NCBI RefSeq assembly: GCF_009711165.2
Contig: NZ_WMID02000027.1
Span: forward strand, 1 to 64,000
Length of the DNA stretch: 64,000 nt
From: Flavobacterium sp. MC2016-06
GTDB lineage: Bacteria; Bacteroidota; Bacteroidia; Flavobacteriales; Flavobacteriaceae
Direction of reading: 5' to 3'
Below, piece after piece: positions 62,474 through 64,000 of this stretch. Position 1 is the stretch's first letter. Each line of letters starts with the position of its first letter. Below the pieces are notes generated by a model. The model had not been told where the DNA came from. It saw only the letters and a program-made list of their open reading frames with translations, and made no database searches. A program made the position numbers and the translations under genes.

Positions 62474-62548
62474 AACCTTTATGCATAAACTTTATACATA
62501 AAGGTTGTGTGTTTACCTTTGTCAAAATTTAAAACTTTGACAAAGGTT
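62473..62548. repeat. Two consecutive small palindromes
   Basis: CAACCTTTATG...CATAAAGGTTG (62473-62507) is followed by ACCTTTGTCAAA...TTTGACAAAGGT (62515-62547). Each can form a hairpin; neither has a proper T-run. They lie after the acetylesterase gene on its strand. Confidence 0.75.
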
Positions 62549-62596
62549 TACGTGATACTAATCTAAAATCTACATTCTAAAATCTAAAATTCCACT

Positions 62597-63976
62597 TCAC
62601 TCCGTAATAAAACAAGATGCAGGCAAATTAGCTTTATTAAACAAATCCGAATGTGTTGTATTTCCCCACGCAAAACGCACTTTTACAGGAACAGTAACTT
62701 TTTTACTCACCAAAATCACTTGATTGTTTTTTATTGAAGCTTCGGCTGCGTAAAAAACACCATCGGCTCCAGCCACTTCAAATTGATTTGATGTTTTATT
62801 TTTAAAGTACAAACCTTCTGCATAATCAAAAGAAACAATTGCTTTGTTTTTATCAGTCTTAAATTCTTTATAAAGAGGGCTATTAACCAAATTAGAGTTG
62901 GTTTTATAAATATTCGCTAAAGCTAAATCTGCCAAACGAATTCCGACTGCTTTTTTATTTTTTGGATGAATATCAATAGTGTCCGAAACATCACTAATTA
63001 CGACCATTTTTGTATTAGGAACTTCATTAAGTAATTTTCTCTGGGAATCTCTCACAATAACATTAGAGAAATTATTACTTCCTGTTTTGTAAGGTGCGAT
63101 TTGTACATAATAAAACGGAAAATCGTCGTTCCAAGCTTTTCGCCAAGAAGTAATTAAAGCACCTAAAGTTTTATCGTATACTAAAGAACCAACATTCGAT
63201 TCGCCTTGATACCAAAGTGTACCTGCAATTTTAAACCCAGCAAACGGATAAATCATCGCGTTATATGCACGTCCGGGTTGTCTTGGTCCATATTCCTGTT
63301 CGTTTAGTTTTTTGGCATTTTCCAATAAAATTGGATCGTTTTGTACAACCTCATCCGGCATCCAGATTTCGGCAGGAGTTCCACCCCAATTGGATGAAAT
63401 TAATCCAATTGGAACATTTTTTAAATCTTCACGTAAATGTTGGGCGAAAAAATATCCAATAGCACTAAAATACTTCATCGTTTCTGGAGTCGATTCTGTC
63501 CAATTCCCTAATAAATTATTTTGTGGAGTTGTTGCTGTTAATTTCGGAACGGTAAAAAATCGAATATTCGGATTTGATGCCTTTTTTGTTTCTTCCTCTC
63601 CATTATCAATTCCCCAGCTTGCCGGCATTTCCATATTAGATTGTCCAGAGCAAACCCATACTTCACCAATCAAAACATTTTTCAGAACAACTTCGTTGTA
63701 TCCTTTTATGGTAATAGTATAAGGACCTCCAGCTTCGGGAGTTTTTATTTTAAGTTCCCATTGTGCCTGATTGTTTGTCGTAACTTTATATTCTTGATTG
63801 TTCCAACTCGAAACTAATTTAATTTCTTCTTTTGGATTTGCCCAGCCCCAAATCTTCACTTCAGAGTTGCGCTGTAAAACCATATTATCACCAAAAATAT
63901 TCGGAAGGGAAACGTTTGCCATCATAGTACTGGAAATCAACAGAAAGAAAACAAACTTAAATATATTATTTTTCAT
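62597..63976 (-). CDS. Sialate O-acetylesterase-type SGNH hydrolase, probable mannan acetylesterase
   Basis: A 459-residue exported esterase (signal peptide ends near SSTMMA, residue 20). Following an Ig-like N-terminal part (NIFGDNMVLQRNSEVKIWGWANP), the SGNH core has VWVCSGQSNMEMP with nucleophile Ser113, NWGGTPAEIW, TLWYQGESN, and DTIDIHPKNK with Asp335 and His337. The pattern is that of sialate O-acetylesterase-like proteins, which in plant-polymer loci often remove acetyl groups. Plant mannans are acetylated, so deacetylation is the likely job by context. It lies upstream of GH3 on the same strand, but nearly 500 bases of repeats separate them. Confidence 0.88.
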   Translation of the reverse strand: MKNNIFKFVFFLLISSTMMANVSLPNIFGDNMVLQRNSEVKIWGWANPKEEIKLVSSWNNQEYKVTTNNQAQWELKIKTPEAGGPYTITIKGYNEVVLKNVLIGEVWVCSGQSNMEMPASWGIDNGEEETKKASNPNIRFFTVPKLTATTPQNNLLGNWTESTPETMKYFSAIGYFFAQHLREDLKNVPIGLISSNWGGTPAEIWMPDEVVQNDPILLENAKKLNEQEYGPRQPGRAYNAMIYPFAGFKIAGTLWYQGESNVGSLVYDKTLGALITSWRKAWNDDFPFYYVQIAPYKTGSNNFSNVIVRDSQRKLLNEVPNTKMVVISDVSDTIDIHPKNKKAVGIRLADLALANIYKTNSNLVNSPLYKEFKTDKNKAIVSFDYAEGLYFKNKTSNQFEVAGADGVFYAAEASIKNNQVILVSKKVTVPVKVRFAWGNTTHSDLFNKANLPASCFITE

Positions 63977-64000
63977 TTAACAGCTTTTTTAAAAATGGAG

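Overview
The window is chromosomal DNA from a member of the Bacteroidota, most probably a Flavobacterium of the soil or freshwater F. johnsoniae type. The base composition is AT-rich. Good Shine-Dalgarno sites are absent, and genes are instead preceded by the Bacteroidota -7 promoter box TAnnTTTG. Two proteins carry type B C-terminal signals of the type IX secretion system. A SusC/SusD system is present, and intergenic spaces are full of short hairpin-forming repeats.

Layout. 1-7.7 kb: a pRiA4b-ORF3/IS1096-passenger-like protein, a four-helix-bundle protein, a nucleoid-associated protein, a TetR repressor and its SDR target with matching palindromic operators, a large GAF-domain protein, and a convergent HD-domain protein fused to a Pycsar-effector (PycTM) membrane domain. 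7.7-20.7 kb: a very large metallophosphatase/kinase-like/outer-membrane-barrel lipoprotein, a predicted beta-propeller lipoprotein, a four-copy tandem repeat, a divergent kinase-fold protein, an ABC exporter pair, and two paralogous T9SS-secreted repeat proteins. 20.8-35 kb is mostly housekeeping: typA, a hybrid-type PAS kinase plus response regulator, rpsT, three tRNA-Glu genes, proS, a Gly/Tyr-rich lipoprotein, a FadL-like porin, the rimO operon ending in a peptidoglycan amidase, and a second porin.

35-64 kb is a polysaccharide utilisation locus (PUL) for galacto(gluco)mannan. On the minus strand are SusC, SusD, a glycan-binding lipoprotein, a GH27 alpha-galactosidase and a GH5 endoglucanase-like enzyme, plus an AraC-type regulator. 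Divergently, on the plus strand, are GH26, a GPH-type sugar transporter, GH130, a mannobiose/cellobiose 2-epimerase, a duplicated CBM-like protein, a second GH26, a GH5_7-like mannanase and GH97. After an insert of unrelated genes (quinone-reductase-like, Crp/Fnr, aldo/keto reductase, DUF433/PIN toxin-antitoxin pair) come a GH3 beta-glucosidase and a GQSNME-type acetylesterase. The inferred route is: surface capture and cutting of mannan, uptake through SusCD, removal of galactose and acetyl groups, release of mannobiose by GH26, import by the MFS permease, epimerisation to mannosyl-glucose, and phosphorolysis by GH130 to mannose-1-phosphate and glucose.

Less expected items are the orphan HD-PycTM fusion, the triple-domain metallophosphatase/kinase-like/barrel protein, the stand-alone kinase-fold protein, the duplicated CBM-like PUL protein, a G37-containing tRNA-Glu variant, and several families of palindromic intergenic repeats. 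All functions are read from sequence motifs; no database search was possible.
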